From Candidatus Methylopumilus sp. (lineage in GTDB: Bacteria > Pseudomonadota > Gammaproteobacteria > Burkholderiales > Methylophilaceae), in assembly GCA_009693175.1 (NCBI GenBank), contig SHXT01000002.1:24181-88180 (forward strand): a DNA stretch of 64,000 nt. Direction: 5' to 3'. The notes under the pieces are model-generated. The model saw only the letters and a list, made by a program, of their open reading frames with translations, searched no databases and was not told the DNA's origin. The position numbers and the translations under genes are program-made. Position 1 is the stretch's first letter. The number at the start of each line of letters is the position of its first letter. This document shows positions 20,154 through 29,392 of this stretch, one piece after another.

Positions 20154-21551
20154 ATGCGATTTTTATTTTTCATATGGGTTTTATCAATAAATGTCGTATT
20201 TGCCGATACGGACATTGATGCAATTAATAAAATACTTAATCGGTCAGAGCTATCAAAAGAAAATTACTCGCTTTATATTAAAAATATTTCTAAGGGAAAT
20301 AAAATTTTTAGCTATAACGAACACAAAGCATTTAATCCAGCTTCGGTGATGAAGCTCATCACGACTTATGCTGGACTCCAATCTTTAGGCCCTCAATACC
20401 AATGGAAAACAGAAGTGCTTTATAAAGGAACCATAAAAAATAATCACCTGTATGGCGATTTGATTATTAAAGGATATGGTGATCCAACTCTTACTTATGC
20501 AGATCTTTCAGAAATAATTGAAAAAGTTCAACAACAGGGGATTAAATATATTCATGGTAATATTATTTATGATGAAAGTTTCTTTGGAGAATTGCAAAAT
20601 CAAAATTTAATCGATGATAAAAAATATCGTGCTTATAATGTGAATCCAAAATCTTTTATTGTTAATGAAAACACAGTCAATTTTAGTTTTTCAATCAATA
20701 ACGAAAAAATTAGCATTAAAACCTTTCCTGAAATTAAAACACTTAAAGTCATTAATCATCTAAAACTGACTAATCAAAGCTGCAATGATTGGAAGAATGA
20801 TCTTGGCTATGATGTAGATATAAAATCTAATATGACAGAAATAAAATTTAATGGTCATTATGATAAAGCGTGTGAAAGTAAAGGTATTGACTTATCCATC
20901 ATGGATGCTAATCGTTTATCTAATAATCTATTCGAAAAACTTTGGAAACTTCATGGGGGAAGTATTGAAGGAGCTTTTAAAAATACATACCAAAATATTT
21001 ATGACATGCATAAAGTGTATGAGCATCTCTCAAGCCCTTTAAGTTTAATTGTTAGAGATATTAATAAATATAGTCAAAATCTAATCGCTAGGAATTTATT
21101 ACTTACTATACTGCTAGAAAACAATCCTAATTTAATTTCTGAAAATGAAGCAGGAAAATTTACTAAAGAGTTTCTTATGAGAGAGAAAGTAAAGTTAGAT
21201 TCTCTAGAAATGGATAATGGTGCCGGTTTATCAAGAAACGCAAAAGTGAGTGCAGAAGACTTAGCTTTTTTATTAGAAAAAGCATATGAAGACACTTATA
21301 TGCCTGAATTTATTGCATCTCTTCCTAATATGGGGGTTGACGGTACTCTTAAGAATAGAGGTAAAAAGTTATCTGTGACTAAGCATGCTTATTTAAAAAC
21401 CGGTAGCATACAAAATGTAAACACTATTGCTGGATATATTTTTGACAAAAATAATAATGTAAAAGTTTTTATATTTATGGCAAATGATCCTAAAGCAAAT
21501 GAATCATCTAAAATACAAGATGAGCTTATTGAATGGACTTATCTTAATTAA
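20154..21551 (+). CDS. dacB: D-alanyl-D-alanine carboxypeptidase/endopeptidase (PBP4 type)
   Basis: Periplasmic class C penicillin-binding protein that trims or opens peptidoglycan cross-links. The 465 residues start with a signal peptide ending near VVFA. All three active-site motifs are visible: SVMK in FNPASVMKLITTY, SQN in INKYSQNLIARN, and KTG in AYLKTGSIQNVNTIAGY. Family S13 length is normal. It starts two bases after bioA. Confidence 0.95.
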   Translation: MRFLFFIWVLSINVVFADTDIDAINKILNRSELSKENYSLYIKNISKGNKIFSYNEHKAFNPASVMKLITTYAGLQSLGPQYQWKTEVLYKGTIKNNHLYGDLIIKGYGDPTLTYADLSEIIEKVQQQGIKYIHGNIIYDESFFGELQNQNLIDDKKYRAYNVNPKSFIVNENTVNFSFSINNEKISIKTFPEIKTLKVINHLKLTNQSCNDWKNDLGYDVDIKSNMTEIKFNGHYDKACESKGIDLSIMDANRLSNNLFEKLWKLHGGSIEGAFKNTYQNIYDMHKVYEHLSSPLSLIVRDINKYSQNLIARNLLLTILLENNPNLISENEAGKFTKEFLMREKVKLDSLEMDNGAGLSRNAKVSAEDLAFLLEKAYEDTYMPEFIASLPNMGVDGTLKNRGKKLSVTKHAYLKTGSIQNVNTIAGYIFDKNNNVKVFIFMANDPKANESSKIQDELIEWTYLN

Positions 21552-21562
21552 GGAATCTTAAT

Positions 21563-22027
21563 ATGCGGCATATGAATCTTATTAAATTTATTTTACTTGC
21601 TGGAATTTTTTTATTTAATATTGATTTGGTGTTTGCTGAGACGAAAATCTCACAAAAGGAAATGAAATTGGAAAAAAATATAGATACATTAATCATTAAA
21701 GATATTATCGTGGGCACCGGACGTCAGGCTGAGAAGGGTCTCGCAGTGACTGTTCATTATACTGGCTGGTTATATGACCCGACTCAGAAAGATGGCAAAG
21801 GTAAAAAATTTGATAGTTCGTTAGATCATAATGATCCTTTTATATTTAATTTAGGTGGCGGCCAAGTGATTAAGGGTTGGGATGATGGCGTACAAGGCAT
21901 GAAAATTCATGGCAAAAGAACACTTATTATCCCTCCAGATATCGGTTATGGCTCAAGAGGTGCAGGAGGTGTTATTCCTCCCAATGCTATTTTAATATTT
22001 GATGTGGAATTGCTAGGGATTAAATAA
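21563..22027 (+). CDS. FKBP-type peptidyl-prolyl isomerase, exported
   Basis: A 154-residue protein with an N-terminal signal peptide (FILLAGIFLFNIDLVFA) and one FKBP domain: VTVHYTGWLYD, KFDSSLDHNDPFIFNLGGG, VIKGWDDGVQGM and IPPDIGYGSRGAGGVIPPN. Most FK506-pocket residues are present, so isomerase activity is likely in the periplasm. AAGGA precedes the ATG at 21563; a second ATG three codons on is also possible. Confidence 0.93.
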   Translation: MRHMNLIKFILLAGIFLFNIDLVFAETKISQKEMKLEKNIDTLIIKDIIVGTGRQAEKGLAVTVHYTGWLYDPTQKDGKGKKFDSSLDHNDPFIFNLGGGQVIKGWDDGVQGMKIHGKRTLIIPPDIGYGSRGAGGVIPPNAILIFDVELLGIK

Positions 22028-22440
22028 TGAAAGCCAGAGTTAAATGGATAGAGAATGTATGTTTCATAGGAGAGTCCGAGTCTAATCATTCAGTTATATT
22101 AGATGGGCCAGAAGAATTAGGCGGAAGAAAATTAGGTATGAGGCCTATGGAAATGCTACTTATTGGTATGGGCAGTTGTACATCATTTGATGTCGTTACT
22201 ATTCTTAAGAAATCAAGACAAGAAATTACTGATTGTTATGCCGAAATTGAAGCTGAGAGAGCGGAGACGGTTCCTAAAGTATTCACTAAAATTCATATTC
22301 ATTTTGTCTTGAAAGGTAAAGACTTAGATAAAGACCAAGTGGAACGCGCAGTTAAGTTATCTGCTGAAAAATATTGCTCAGCTTCGATTATGCTATCTAA
22401 GTCAGTTGAAATTACACATGATTTTGAAATTAAAGATTAG
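22027..22440 (+). CDS. OsmC/Ohr-family protein, YhfA-like
   Basis: A 137-residue cytoplasmic protein of the OsmC fold. The two redox cysteines lie in LIGMGSCTSFDVVTILKK and EKYCSASIML, spaced as in the YhfA branch. Relatives reduce organic hydroperoxides or have unknown roles. The start overlaps the preceding FKBP stop by one base. It converges on the DUF2322 gene. Confidence 0.88.
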   Translation: MKARVKWIENVCFIGESESNHSVILDGPEELGGRKLGMRPMEMLLIGMGSCTSFDVVTILKKSRQEITDCYAEIEAERAETVPKVFTKIHIHFVLKGKDLDKDQVERAVKLSAEKYCSASIMLSKSVEITHDFEIKD

Positions 22441-22449
22441 GTGCGTACG

Positions 22450-22764
22450 TTAATTTTTAATAATTTTTAAATCAAGGGGCTCTTCTTTTTCTATAACGGA
22501 AAGAAGACGATCTATATTTGGATGTTTACCAGGGTTATTCTGTGCGTCTGCAGTATGCTCTGAATATAAGTCAAGACCTTCAATTGCAGCATCTAAAGTA
22601 ATTGCACCAAAGAGTTTCCAAAGGTGTTGGTACACTTTAATAGATCCTTGGCTACCAGGCTTATTATCAATTACGCTTACAATAGATTTATTTTTATAAA
22701 TCTCGATTCGATCAATATGATCAGCATTATCAAGTGTTAATAAAATATCGCTAAATTTTTGCAT
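22450..22764 (-). CDS. DUF2322-like small protein
   Basis: A 104-residue soluble protein without signal peptide or cysteines. The C-terminal half, LYSEHTADAQNNPGKHPNID, is its most conserved-looking part and resembles the DUF2322 family of beta/gammaproteobacteria as I recall it. Function unknown. It follows coq7 by three bases on the minus strand, so it is probably the last gene of the ctpA-coq7 unit. Confidence 0.65.
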   Translation of the reverse strand: MQKFSDILLTLDNADHIDRIEIYKNKSIVSVIDNKPGSQGSIKVYQHLWKLFGAITLDAAIEGLDLYSEHTADAQNNPGKHPNIDRLLSVIEKEEPLDLKIIKN

Positions 22765-22767
22765 TGA

Positions 22768-23388
22768 TTAAATTTTTGCAGAAAATGTTGTCATAATTTT
22801 TGATGTGAACGACATAGATTTTTTTATTCCATCAGGCAATTCAATACCACCTAACTCTTTTGCCTTTTTAGCATGACGATCTTCATCATCCGCCATCACT
22901 TCTAATATTTTATTTGTTTTAAGATCTTTTTTTGATATTTTATTTAAATGGCTCGTTAAATGTTTTGTAACTTGATGTTCTGTTTCTGCTAAAAATGCTA
23001 AGTTATATTTTTCACCTAAAGCACTTGCAAGAGAACCTATCAAAAAAGAACCTGTATACCAAATGGGATTAAGAAGACTTGTTTTTCCGCCTAACTCATT
23101 GATCCTAGAATTGCACCAATCAAGATGATCAATTTCTTCTAGGGAAGATTTTTTTAAAGATTCGGTACCTTCACCATTAGGATTAAAAAGAAGTTGCCCG
23201 CTATACAATGCTTGAGCACATACTTCTCCCGTGTGATTTACACGCATCAATTCAATGGCAAGTTTTTTTTCGTCTAGAGTTAATTCGGCATCTTCAATGT
23301 GAAGGTCGGGCCTTGGTCTTAAGCCTTTAGGTTTAGCAAACAAAACCTTAAGACCCTTATCAAATTCAATGATGAGATCATCAATCAT
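22768..23388 (-). CDS. coq7: Demethoxyubiquinone hydroxylase
   Basis: Non-heme diiron monooxygenase for the penultimate step of ubiquinone synthesis. In 206 residues the carboxylate bridge motifs are visible: NHTGEVCAQALY, EEIDHLDWC, LAETEHQVTKHL and DDEDRHAKKA. The N-terminal tail is typical of the bacterial Coq7/UbiF-substitute class. It overlaps ctpA by four bases. It implies ubiquinone-based aerobic respiration. Confidence 0.96.
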   Translation of the reverse strand: MIDDLIIEFDKGLKVLFAKPKGLRPRPDLHIEDAELTLDEKKLAIELMRVNHTGEVCAQALYSGQLLFNPNGEGTESLKKSSLEEIDHLDWCNSRINELGGKTSLLNPIWYTGSFLIGSLASALGEKYNLAFLAETEHQVTKHLTSHLNKISKKDLKTNKILEVMADDEDRHAKKAKELGGIELPDGIKKSMSFTSKIMTTFSAKI

Positions 23389-24791
23389 TTGTTTTGAAGG
23401 ATTTGAAGGCCCTTAAGAATATTCATTGCTTCTTGAAATTGTTTATCTGCTTTACTTGCAGGTTCAATAGGCCCAGAAGATGTGTCAGTATTTTTCTTTT
23501 TCTCTTCCTCAGGTTTTTTAATTGGTGAAGGAGAAGTCTTATTATCTTTAGCTGGCGCATTCGCATCAGCATCTTTTGGATTTGAAAGATGGTTGGTGAG
23601 ATCCGCTTCCTTAGTCATAAATGAAGGATCACTTCCATCATCAACGATGATGTCAGGCACAATGCCTTTGGCCTGAATGGATCTTCCATTAGGCGTAAAG
23701 TATCTTGCAGTTGTCATTTTAATTGCTGTGCCATTATTCATAGGCAGAATACTTTGCACGGAGCCTTTACCAAAACTTTGCATGCCAACGATTAAAGCTC
23801 TCTTATGATCCTGAAGAGCACCTGCAACAATTTCAGATGCAGATGCAGACCCATTGTTAACTAAAACAACCATAGGTGTTGATCTAATATCCTCAGGAAG
23901 GTCTTTGAGGTAATCATCTTTATTATTGCCACCCTTAAGATAATTTTCTGGTATGGCCGTTAAATGCATTCTTGAATCTGCCGCACGACCTTCTGTGTAA
24001 ACTACTAAATTATCTTTTGGTAAAAAAGCTGCAGAAACACCTACTGCCGAATTTAATAAACCGCCAGGATTATTTCTAAGATCAAGTAATATCCCCTTAA
24101 ATGGGACTTTATTTTGTTCACGTAGGCTTTTTAAAAGCTTTGCTAAATCTTCACCTGTATGTTCTTGGAATTGTGAAACACGAACATACACATAATTAGG
24201 TTCGGCAAGTTTGCCTTTAACACTTTGTGATTTGATTATGGCGCGCACTAAGTTAAAAATTAAAGGCTTGACCTCACTTTTTCTTAGAACAGTAAGAGTA
24301 ATTTTGCTACCTGGCTTACCTCGCATTTTTTTAACTGAATCATTAAGCGTAAGACCTTTTGTAGAAGCCCCATCTATTTTCATAATAAGATCACCACTTT
24401 TTAAACCTGCTTTATAAGCTGGGCTATCTTCAATGGGCGATATCACCTTAACAAAACCATCTTCCGTGCCCACTTCAAGACCAAGACCACCAAATTCACC
24501 CTGAGTGGCTTGATTTAAATCTTTAAAATCTTCCATATTTAAGAAAGAGGAGTGAGGATCAAGCCCCGTTAGCATGCCGTTAAGCGCTTCGTTAATTAAT
24601 TTTTTGTCTTCAACAGGCTCTACGTAGTCAGATTTAATTTTGCCAAAAACTTCAGCAAAAGTTCTAAGTTCATCAATAGGGAGATTAGATTTTTCTACTT
24701 TATCCGCAAAAACGGGTAAATTTAAACTAATAAGAACTCCGATAATGGCCCCGCAAGCTATGAGGGAAAATTTTTCGATTTTTGACCGCAT
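23385..24791 (-). CDS. ctpA: S41 family C-terminal processing peptidase
   Basis: Periplasmic or membrane-anchored serine protease (Prc/CtpA). The N-terminal hydrophobic segment is near residues 6-28. A PDZ domain follows (GLGLEVGTEDGFVKVISPIE region), then the catalytic domain with the Ser in VNNGSASASEIVAGAL and Lys in GMQSFGKGSVQS. The C-terminal tail is rich in Lys, Pro, Glu and Asp and looks disordered. I prefer the ATG at 24791; an in-frame TTG at 24821 would add ten residues. Confidence 0.93.
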   Translation of the reverse strand: MRSKIEKFSLIACGAIIGVLISLNLPVFADKVEKSNLPIDELRTFAEVFGKIKSDYVEPVEDKKLINEALNGMLTGLDPHSSFLNMEDFKDLNQATQGEFGGLGLEVGTEDGFVKVISPIEDSPAYKAGLKSGDLIMKIDGASTKGLTLNDSVKKMRGKPGSKITLTVLRKSEVKPLIFNLVRAIIKSQSVKGKLAEPNYVYVRVSQFQEHTGEDLAKLLKSLREQNKVPFKGILLDLRNNPGGLLNSAVGVSAAFLPKDNLVVYTEGRAADSRMHLTAIPENYLKGGNNKDDYLKDLPEDIRSTPMVVLVNNGSASASEIVAGALQDHKRALIVGMQSFGKGSVQSILPMNNGTAIKMTTARYFTPNGRSIQAKGIVPDIIVDDGSDPSFMTKEADLTNHLSNPKDADANAPAKDNKTSPSPIKKPEEEKKKNTDTSSGPIEPASKADKQFQEAMNILKGLQILQNK

Positions 24792-24909
24792 GGATGACTT
24801 TCGTAATAAGCTATAAAACAATAATTATTTAACAATAAGTATTCTGTCTTTTTGTTCACTTTATATCAATAGACTTTAATAAATATATTTTAAGAAAAAC
24901 ATTGGAACT

Positions 24910-25197
24910 ATGGGAACTAAACCTAAAACACATCAAATCGAAATTCAATTTTGTACTCAATGTGGCTGGCTTTCACGAGCCTCATGGATGATGCAGGAAA
25001 TATTGACGACTTTTCAGGATGAAATTCTATCAGTCACATTAATGCCAACTTCTGGGGGTGTTTTTGAAATTTTTCTTAATAAAGAAAAGATTTATTCCAG
25101 ATCAGACTTCGGAGGATTTCTTGATATTAAAGATATTAAAAAATTAATTAGAGATAAGATCAATCCAGAAAGAAATCTGGGTCATACCGATCTTTAA
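24910..25197 (+). CDS. SelT/SelW/SelH-family Rdx selenoprotein-like protein (Cys form)
   Basis: A 95-residue thioredoxin-like protein with CTQCGWLSRASWM, the CxxC version of the selenoprotein W CxxU motif, near residues 16-28, and SGGVFEIFLNKEKIY in the middle. Probably a small redox protein; the partner is unknown. Its stop overlaps that of the convergent NlpC/P60 gene by four bases. It is divergent from ctpA. Confidence 0.88.
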   Translation: MGTKPKTHQIEIQFCTQCGWLSRASWMMQEILTTFQDEILSVTLMPTSGGVFEIFLNKEKIYSRSDFGGFLDIKDIKKLIRDKINPERNLGHTDL

Positions 25198-25724
25198 AGT
25201 GTTTCTGCTGGCTCAATTCTTGTTGCGCCATTAAATCTTTTAAACCAGTAGTTTTTTGTAAGACTTTCAACGCGAATACTCTTACCTGTGCGGGGCGCAT
25301 GAATAAACTCATTGTTTCCAACATAAATACCCACATGAGAAAATTTAAATTTTCGTGTATTAAAGAATATAAGATCACCGGGTTGCAAATCATCATATTT
25401 AATAGTTTCCCCGATCTTGCTGAGGGACCGCGCGCTCGGTGGAAGACTAAGATTTAATGCTTGCTCAAATACATATTTCACAAATTGGCTGCAATCAAAA
25501 CCAGTTTCCGGTCTTGTGCCGCCTAGTTTATATTTGATGCCAGTTAGTTTGTATGCTTTATCAATGATTAAAGTGACATCATTTGCCCATTGATGATTAA
25601 GTGGTTGAGTTACTTCTGTTGAAACGATATTTTCTGAAACGTCTAAATTAATGTGATCATTATCTGCCCAAGATAAAGGAGATAATGTAACTATTAAAAG
25701 AAATAATAAAATTTTGAAATTCAT
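25194..25724 (-). CDS. NlpC/P60-family peptidoglycan endopeptidase, exported
   Basis: A probable gamma-D-glutamyl-meso-DAP hydrolase of peptidoglycan peptides. The start at 25724 (MNFKILLFLLIVTLSPLSWA) gives a clean signal peptide; an ATG at 25796 would add 24 residues of a charged extension. The C40 domain has the catalytic Cys in ETGFDCSQFVKYVF, the His in KFSHVGIYVGNNEFIHA, and GDLIFF. About 176 residues, E. coli Spr/MepS size. Confidence 0.9.
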   Translation of the reverse strand: MNFKILLFLLIVTLSPLSWADNDHINLDVSENIVSTEVTQPLNHQWANDVTLIIDKAYKLTGIKYKLGGTRPETGFDCSQFVKYVFEQALNLSLPPSARSLSKIGETIKYDDLQPGDLIFFNTRKFKFSHVGIYVGNNEFIHAPRTGKSIRVESLTKNYWFKRFNGATRIEPAETL

Positions 25725-25773
25725 AGTTTGCAATGAGTAAATTTGCCTTATTTTATCATTTATAGCCGGTTTG

Positions 25774-25789
25774 TGAAATTTGAATTTCA
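25774..25789. promoter_or_regulatory. 16-bp dyad between the NlpC/P60 gene and the DinG-like gene
   Basis: TGAAATT-TG-AATTTCA, perfect 7-bp arms, lies in the gap between the divergent NlpC/P60 and helicase genes. It does not match the usual LexA box. It could be an operator for either gene, or chance in AT-rich DNA. Confidence 0.3.
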
Positions 25790-25813
25790 TCTGCATGCGA
25801 TAATCTTATCTCA

Positions 25814-27745
25814 ATGAATGAAACATTTATAAAACAATTTTTTAGTGAAAAAGGCGAATTATCTAGAAGCATTGATGATTATCGCGTGAGGCAAGAGCAG
25901 GTAGATATCTCAGTTTTAATTGACCAAGCCATTTCTAGCAAAAAAAAATTAATTGTTGAGGCAGGTACGGGTATTGGAAAAACTTTTGCTTATCTTGTAC
26001 CAGCATTTCTTTCTGGTGGAAAAATTATTATTTCCACAGCTACCAAGAATCTGCAGGATCAATTATTTACTAAAGACATTCCAAAGATAAGAGATGCCTT
26101 AAATGTCCCTGTGACTTTGGCAATGTTAAAAGGCAGATCAAATTATCTATGTCATTTGCGATTAGAAAACGCGATGATGGAAGGTGCTTTTATGACGAAA
26201 GAGGATGTCACCTATTTGCATCTAGTCAATCAGCATGCAAAGTATAGTAACGATGGTGATAGATCTGAGTTAGTTAAAATACCAGAGAACTCCTCCATAT
26301 GGCCACAAGTTACATCTACTAAAGAAAATTGTTTGGGCCAAGACTGTAGCTTTTATAAAGAGTGTTTTGTTATGAACGCAAGAAAAAAAGCACTAGCTGC
26401 AGATGTCACGATCGTGAATCACCATCTATTCTTTGCTGATCTTAATATGAAAGATGAAGGTATATCCGAATTACTTCCAAAAGCAACCACAGTGATTTTT
26501 GATGAAGCACATCAGATTCCCGATATCGCTTCGATTTTTTTTGGAAAAAATATTTCAACAGGTCAAATTAGTGAAATCGTTCAAGATGGCTATCAAATTT
26601 ATTTAAAACACATGAAAGATGTTTCAGAATTTGAATCTGTTTTACATGATTTAGAAAAAACTAATAAAGATTTTAGACTTGTATTTCCAAGAGAATCAAA
26701 TCGATACCCTTATCAAAAGATTTCTTCTTTTAGTAAATTTGAATTGTCTTATAAAAATCTTATTAATAAGACAAAAAAATTAATTCAATTATTAGCATTA
26801 CATAAAGATAGAGATACTGAAATTGAAAAATATTTTAATAGTGCAAATGAAATTCTTTCAGCTTTTGATGAATGGAAGGAAGACAAGGATAATAATTCAA
26901 TTAAATGGGTAGAAGTTTATTCTCAATCAGTGCAACTTAATAATACGCCACTATCGATTGCTGATATGTTTGCGAGACATATTAATCATGACTCGACTTC
27001 ATGGATATTTACATCTGCAACACTTTCTGTAAAAAATAATTTTGATCATTTTAAAAGTCAACTTGGTTTAATGGATGCGGATTCAATTAGCAGAGAAAGT
27101 CCATTTAATTATGCTGAAAAAGCTTTGCTTTTTGTGCCAAAAACTATGCCCGATGCTAATCATGAGAATTTTAATTTTGCGCTTGTGAATCAAATATATG
27201 CTTTTATTAAGGCGAGCAAAGGTAGGGCTTTTATTTTATGCACAACATTAAAATCTATGCGGGAGATATTTACGCTTCTTCAAGATAAGCTTAAAACAGA
27301 TCAGTTAGATTACCCGATCTATCTTCAAGGGGAGGGCTCAAGAAATCATCTTTTAAATAAGTTTAGAGAGCATGGTTATGCCATTTTGATAGGTTCTTTA
27401 AGTTTTTGGGAGGGCGTCGATGTGAAAGGAGATGCTTTGTCATTAGTTGTCATAGATAAATTACCATTTTTTTCGCCTGAAGATCCTGTGTTGGCAGCAA
27501 GAATTGATAAAATTAATCAAAGCGGAAAAAATGCATTTATGGAATATCAACTACCTAACGCAGTGATTACTTTAAAACAAGGTGCCGGACGACTGATTCG
27601 TGATGAATCTGATAGGGGTGTCCTAGTGATATGCGATACAAGAATTATTGAAAAATCTTATGGTAAAAGGATGTGGCAGAGTCTCCCTCCATTTGCGCGG
27701 ACTCGTGATGATTTAGAAGTCATTCGGTTTTTAGAAAAAATTTAA
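25814..27745 (+). CDS. DinG/YoaA-type ATP-dependent helicase
   Basis: XPD-like superfamily 2 helicase of 643 residues. The Walker A is VEAGTGIGKTFAYLVP (about 49-64) and the Walker B IFDEAHQIPD. The Fe-S cluster cysteines of the XPD/DinG type are probably those of SNYLCHLRLENA, NCLGQDCSFYKECFV and neighbours. Motif VI is KQGAGRLIRDESDRGVL. It probably unwinds R-loops or damaged forks. The length is closer to YoaA than to long DinG. It starts the helicase-tsaB-rimI run. Confidence 0.9.
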   Translation: MNETFIKQFFSEKGELSRSIDDYRVRQEQVDISVLIDQAISSKKKLIVEAGTGIGKTFAYLVPAFLSGGKIIISTATKNLQDQLFTKDIPKIRDALNVPVTLAMLKGRSNYLCHLRLENAMMEGAFMTKEDVTYLHLVNQHAKYSNDGDRSELVKIPENSSIWPQVTSTKENCLGQDCSFYKECFVMNARKKALAADVTIVNHHLFFADLNMKDEGISELLPKATTVIFDEAHQIPDIASIFFGKNISTGQISEIVQDGYQIYLKHMKDVSEFESVLHDLEKTNKDFRLVFPRESNRYPYQKISSFSKFELSYKNLINKTKKLIQLLALHKDRDTEIEKYFNSANEILSAFDEWKEDKDNNSIKWVEVYSQSVQLNNTPLSIADMFARHINHDSTSWIFTSATLSVKNNFDHFKSQLGLMDADSISRESPFNYAEKALLFVPKTMPDANHENFNFALVNQIYAFIKASKGRAFILCTTLKSMREIFTLLQDKLKTDQLDYPIYLQGEGSRNHLLNKFREHGYAILIGSLSFWEGVDVKGDALSLVVIDKLPFFSPEDPVLAARIDKINQSGKNAFMEYQLPNAVITLKQGAGRLIRDESDRGVLVICDTRIIEKSYGKRMWQSLPPFARTRDDLEVIRFLEKI

Positions 27746-27748
27746 TTT

Positions 27749-28435
27749 ATGAAAATTTTATCGTTAGATACTTCTACCGAATACATGTCTTTAGGTTTAA
27801 AAATTAATGAAGATTTTTATTCAATCAATATTAAAGCTGAGCAAACACATTCAGAAATTGTTTTGCCAGAGATAAAAAAATTATTAACTGAGCATCAATT
27901 AACAACGAAAGATCTCGATGCTGTTTCATTTGGTAGGGGCCCTGGTTCATTTACAGGGATTAGAATTGCTTGCGGCATTGCTTACGGTATAGGTTATGGT
28001 GCATCTATCCCGGTAATTGGCGTGAATAATCTTTTAGCATTAGCAGGGAGTTCAAGTAAAAATAAAGTAATCAGTTGTATTGATGCAAGAATGGGTGAAA
28101 TTTATTTAGGCGCTTATATTAAAAATGAAGAAGCCTTTTCCGAGGCAATTGTTGAAAGTATTTATAAGCCCCATGAATTACCGGAGATCAAAGACTCGGG
28201 TTGGACTTTAGTAGGGAATGCGATAGATGAATATGAAAGAGAAATTAAAAACCATTTTGGTGAACAGATTGAAGATGTGCTTTATGGCCCTTATACAATC
28301 ATAGAATCGATTTCTAAACTTTCAATACCTTTCATTAAAAATAAAGCATTTGAGTTAATTCATGCTGAACCTATCTATATAAGGAATAAGGTCGCATTCA
28401 CAACTAAAGAACGAAAAGTATTAAATGCAATTTAG
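27749..28435 (+). CDS. tsaB: tRNA threonylcarbamoyladenosine biosynthesis protein TsaB
   Basis: Inactive TsaD paralogue that scaffolds the t6A synthase complex. In 228 residues the ASKHA-fold N-terminus LSLDTSTEYMSLGL and the signature SFGRGPGSFTGIRIACG are present. It overlaps rimI by 11 bases, in the common tsaB-rimI order, and tsaC is at 2.4 kb. Confidence 0.95.
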   Translation: MKILSLDTSTEYMSLGLKINEDFYSINIKAEQTHSEIVLPEIKKLLTEHQLTTKDLDAVSFGRGPGSFTGIRIACGIAYGIGYGASIPVIGVNNLLALAGSSSKNKVISCIDARMGEIYLGAYIKNEEAFSEAIVESIYKPHELPEIKDSGWTLVGNAIDEYEREIKNHFGEQIEDVLYGPYTIIESISKLSIPFIKNKAFELIHAEPIYIRNKVAFTTKERKVLNAI

Positions 28436-28862
28436 TGACTTTAAAGAGAGAGATTTAAGTGTTATTGAATTAATTGAAAATGAAGTTCACGCGTATCCAT
28501 GGACGCGAGGTAATTTTTTAGATTCGATGAAATCAAGTCATAATTGCTTAATGATGAAATTGGATAAAGAAATCATAGGTTATGCCATTATGATGTTTGT
28601 ATTAGATGAGTGTCATTTGCTTAATTTAGGCATAAAAAAAAATATGCAAAAAAAAGGTTATGGATCATATTTGCTTCAGGAAATTATTCGTCGAGCTAAA
28701 TTAGTGCATTCAAAAACAATTTACCTTGAAGTGAGAGCATCAAATCATGTGGCCATTCATTTATATGATAAAAGTGGATTTAATGAAATGAGTATCAGAA
28801 AAGATTATTATCGAGCTCAAGAGGGTCGGGAAGATGCTGTTTTAATGGGGCTTGTGATTTGA
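28425..28862 (+). CDS. rimI: Ribosomal protein bS18 alanine N-acetyltransferase
   Basis: GNAT acetyltransferase of 145 residues acting on the bS18 N-terminus. YPWTRGNFLDS at about 24-34 is RimI-typical, and the acetyl-CoA loop KKNMQKKGYGSYLLQ and the C-terminal ASNHVAIHLYDKSGF and YYRAQEGREDAVLM fit the family. The start lies inside tsaB and the stop shares TGATG with the next gene. Confidence 0.94.
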   Translation: MQFSDFKERDLSVIELIENEVHAYPWTRGNFLDSMKSSHNCLMMKLDKEIIGYAIMMFVLDECHLLNLGIKKNMQKKGYGSYLLQEIIRRAKLVHSKTIYLEVRASNHVAIHLYDKSGFNEMSIRKDYYRAQEGREDAVLMGLVI

Positions 28863-29392
28863 TGGAAGCTGGCTATAAAAAAAGAATATTAAAAGAGCTC
28901 GAATTATTTCCTTTGTGGACAGAGAGGAATAGTCTTAGCCAGAAGCTTTTTGTAAAAGAAGATAAGGCGACTGTCTCGACTGATTTACTTTATGCGTTTA
29001 AGGTGGTCTATAAAGAAGGCTCTCTACTTCTTTTGAGCCAAAATTTTGCATTAGGCGGCGAGGAATCTTTTCAAGACCTATTTTTAAATATTATAAAATT
29101 TATTACAACAACGGTAGGTATAGATACATTTCAGAAGAATAATTTATTGAGACTTACTAAAGACCAATTAAGCGATTTTTTCTTAAAGACGCCTCCAAAA
29201 CATATTTTAACTTTTGGGTTAAATAATCAGTTTTTTGAAGAATACAAAAAAAATGATTTAATGAATAATGTCACTATGAACATTAAGCATACCCTTGATT
29301 TAAATCATTTGCTTCAAAACCCAAAAAAGAAGAAATTAGTTTGGGAAGATATTTTGGATTTAATAAAAGTTTTTAAATCAGAAAGAACATAA
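28862..29392 (+). CDS. UDG-fold protein of unknown activity; divergent HolD (psi) or Fe-S-less uracil-DNA glycosylase relative
   Basis: A 176-residue soluble protein without any cysteine. The N-terminus, LKELELFPLWTERNSL, resembles both the clamp-loader-binding start of HolD (a conserved Leu...Trp pattern) and the leading segment of family 4 uracil-DNA glycosylases. The C-terminus, HTLDLNHLLQNPKKKKLVWE, and ILTFGLNNQFFEEY match the end of both families. Family 4 enzymes normally bind a 4Fe-4S cluster through four cysteines and begin the core with a G-E-x-P-G loop; both are missing here. In E. coli holD is next to rimI, and many betaproteobacteria have a glycosylase here. The ATG at 28862 overlaps the rimI stop; a TTG at 28859 is less likely. 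Product class uncertain. Confidence 0.5.
   Translation: MEAGYKKRILKELELFPLWTERNSLSQKLFVKEDKATVSTDLLYAFKVVYKEGSLLLLSQNFALGGEESFQDLFLNIIKFITTTVGIDTFQKNNLLRLTKDQLSDFFLKTPPKHILTFGLNNQFFEEYKKNDLMNNVTMNIKHTLDLNHLLQNPKKKKLVWEDILDLIKVFKSERT

Noticed and set aside
25774..25789. LexA (SOS) box before the DinG-like helicase
   Set aside because: The dyad TGAAATT-TG-AATTTCA lacks the CTGT/ACAG ends of the usual LexA site.
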